A stretch of DNA of 7,317 nucleotides from Pseudodesulfovibrio sp. (GTDB taxonomy: Bacteria; Desulfobacterota; Desulfovibrionia; Desulfovibrionales; Desulfovibrionaceae), in assembly GCA_022712815.1 (NCBI GenBank), contig JAFLJW010000039.1, positions 1 through 7,317 on the forward strand, read 5' to 3'. The notes beneath the pieces were generated by a model that was given only the letters and a program-made list of their open reading frames with translations, made no database searches and was not told the origin of the DNA. Both the position numbers and the translations under genes were made by a program. This document shows, in pieces, positions 6,140 to 7,317 of this stretch (within the stretch, counting starts at the first letter, position 1; each line of letters begins with the position of its first letter).

Positions 6140-7317
6140 TTACACCTTGCCGTGAAAAACTATCTCGGCACGTGCGGTTTCCGCATCAAAGGGTTTGATG
6201 CGGATAGTGACCTTCTCTCCCTTGAAGTCAGCTGCTCCAAGCAAAATTCCCTCAAAATAATCAAACAGGCCGCGCTTGGACCGATAATTCATGAACAAGT
6301 CGTCGCCCTTATCTTCATAGGTGAAATTCGGCGGCTTGATACCCGGCTGGTCTTTGGTAAGCTGGGCATGAACGTCATTCATGCGCAGATAAAAACTCTT
6401 GAGCGGTTCATCCTTGAAATTTCCCGGATACATCCGATTGAACTGGACTACCGAGAACTTTCCGAGCTTGAGAAAGAAATCCCTTATGGAAATCCTGACT
6501 TGCCCTGAAACAAATTCAGCCATCTGCATCAATACCTGATCCGGGTAACTGTCCGCAGGCAGAAAAACGGGCGACCCCATTTCTTCTTGCATGGCAGCAA
6601 AGATGTCGGAACTATAGGTTTCCTTGACAAATCCCTGGGCTATTTTCGGCAAGATACCCTTCATCTCTCCCTCGGAGGCACGTAATTTGACCTCCCCATC
6701 TCCACCCTTGAAGTCTCTGGAAACGTTGAGGAGTTCAGAAGCAAGGCCGACCAGATCGCGGGTTGCACTGGCAGCCTGACCTGCGGCTTCGTCAGCATCC
6801 CCTGCGATAACGGCAATTTCCTCAATGCTGTGGTTGATTTCCTCGGCAGCAGAGGATTGTTGCTCGGCAGCAGTGGCTATCTGTGCCACCCTGTTCACCA
6901 TGTCCTTGATACTCTCCATTATGTATTGCAGGGCTTCACCGGCCTGATTGGAAAGATCTGTACTCGCCTCGACCTGCTTGGCCGTTTGTCGCATGGACGT
7001 AGTCGCGTTCTTTGACCGAGTCTGGATCATGCCGACGGCTTCCTCAACCTCTTTGGTCGCGGCCACGGTTTTCTCGGCGAGCTTGCGAACTTCATCGGCG
7101 ACGACCGCAAAGCCTCGCCCTGCCTCGCCAGCCCGGGCTGCCTCAATGGCGGCATTCAAGGCAAGAAGATTTGTCTGATCTGCTATGTCATTAATTACAC
7201 CGATTATTCGACCGATATTACCAGCCTGAGAATCCAGCTCTCCGACCTCATGCTCAAGCTGTCCAGCCGACAGTGCGACCTTATCAATGGCACTGACGGC
7301 TTTGGAGACCATGGATA
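6140..7317 (-). CDS. Methyl-accepting chemotaxis protein with C-terminal H-NOX heme domain (N-terminus outside window)
   Basis: The last 391 residues of a chemoreceptor are present; the frame is open to the window's right edge, so the sensory/membrane N-terminus and true start are missing. Numbering from an internal Met (codon at 7312-7310): the signalling domain occupies about 1-205, with the highly conserved hairpin tip (NDIADQTNLLALNAAIEAAR at 41-60, then AGEAGRGFAVVADEVRKLAE at 61-80), which binds CheA/CheW, and a methylation-type sequence AAEQQSSAAEEIN (148-160). A short linker leads to an H-NOX domain (217-390) that should bind heme. Bacterial H-NOX proteins sense NO or O2. The gene is followed on the same strand by cheA and cheB, so this receptor probably feeds that kinase. 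There is no C-terminal CheR-binding pentapeptide; the protein ends HGKV. Both domain calls are strong; whether the missing part holds a second sensor is unknown. Confidence 0.94.
   Translation of the reverse strand, partial: SMVSKAVSAIDKVALSAGQLEHEVGELDSQAGNIGRIIGVINDIADQTNLLALNAAIEAARAGEAGRGFAVVADEVRKLAEKTVAATKEVEEAVGMIQTRSKNATTSMRQTAKQVEASTDLSNQAGEALQYIMESIKDMVNRVAQIATAAEQQSSAAEEINHSIEEIAVIAGDADEAAGQAASATRDLVGLASELLNVSRDFKGGDGEVKLRASEGEMKGILPKIAQGFVKETYSSDIFAAMQEEMGSPVFLPADSYPDQVLMQMAEFVSGQVRISIRDFFLKLGKFSVVQFNRMYPGNFKDEPLKSFYLRMNDVHAQLTKDQPGIKPPNFTYEDKGDDLFMNYRSKRGLFDYFEGILLGAADFKGEKVTIRIKPFDAETARAEIVFHGKV
6143..6664 (-). other. H-NOX (heme NO/O2 binding) domain of the chemoreceptor
   Basis: This 174-residue segment begins MKGIL, like stand-alone H-NOX proteins. 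It carries the family's defining residues (numbered from the Met at 7312): proximal heme ligand His315 in MNDVHAQLTK (codon 6370-6368), the propionate-binding YxSxR motif as Tyr343-Ser345-Arg347, and Pro328, the residue that bends the heme in the Thermoanaerobacter protein. The distal residue is Tyr352 in FDYF (codon 6259-6257), nine residues after Tyr343, exactly as Tyr140 follows Tyr131 in the O2-binding Thermoanaerobacter H-NOX. That alignment is from memory but gap-free over this stretch. Confidence 0.92.

Noticed and set aside
6122..6508. Plus-strand open frame of 128 codons opposite the H-NOX domain
   Set aside because: The minus strand encodes all conserved H-NOX residues here; the plus frame looks like an antisense shadow.

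Overview
The window looks like a chromosomal segment of an anaerobic, motile delta-proteobacterium, most likely from the Desulfovibrionales. This rests on the mixture of gene families, the moderate GC content and a chemoreceptor of the kind known from obligate anaerobes (an MCP carrying a heme-nitric oxide/oxygen binding, H-NOX, domain). The lineage is an inference from gene content; no database search was possible. All reading frames seem intact. The two end genes are cut by the window edges. I see no RNA genes, insertion sequences, CRISPR arrays or attachment sites, and no gene-free stretch longer than about 150 bases.

Left part (1-1895, all minus strand): the first 299 codons of clpA, the adaptor gene clpS directly upstream of it, and a CYTH-fold protein (class IV adenylate cyclase / triphosphate tunnel enzyme family) upstream of clpS. 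ClpS hands N-degron substrates to the ClpAP protease, and the 3-base spacing between clpS and clpA indicates coupled expression. A good sigma70-type promoter candidate lies in the gap between the CYTH gene and clpS.

Middle part (1932-2672, plus strand): crcB (fluC), a fluoride channel, followed after 21 bases by a DUF190 protein. This known pairing suggests a two-gene fluoride-resistance unit. It is divergent from the CYTH gene across only 36 bases, which contain a perfect 12-base palindrome and a possible promoter.

Right part (2720-7317, all minus strand, transcribed right to left): a truncated methyl-accepting chemotaxis protein, then cheA, then cheB. The receptor is the highlight. Its signalling domain is followed by a C-terminal H-NOX domain with the proximal heme histidine, the YxSxR heme-propionate motif and a tyrosine at the position that stabilises bound O2 in the Thermoanaerobacter H-NOX. 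CheA carries, besides its normal kinase core, a tandem pair of 24-residue repeats resembling the c-di-GMP-binding MshEN motif. Together receptor, kinase and methylesterase look like a dedicated oxygen- or NO-responsive chemosensory module. CheW, CheY and CheR are not in the window.
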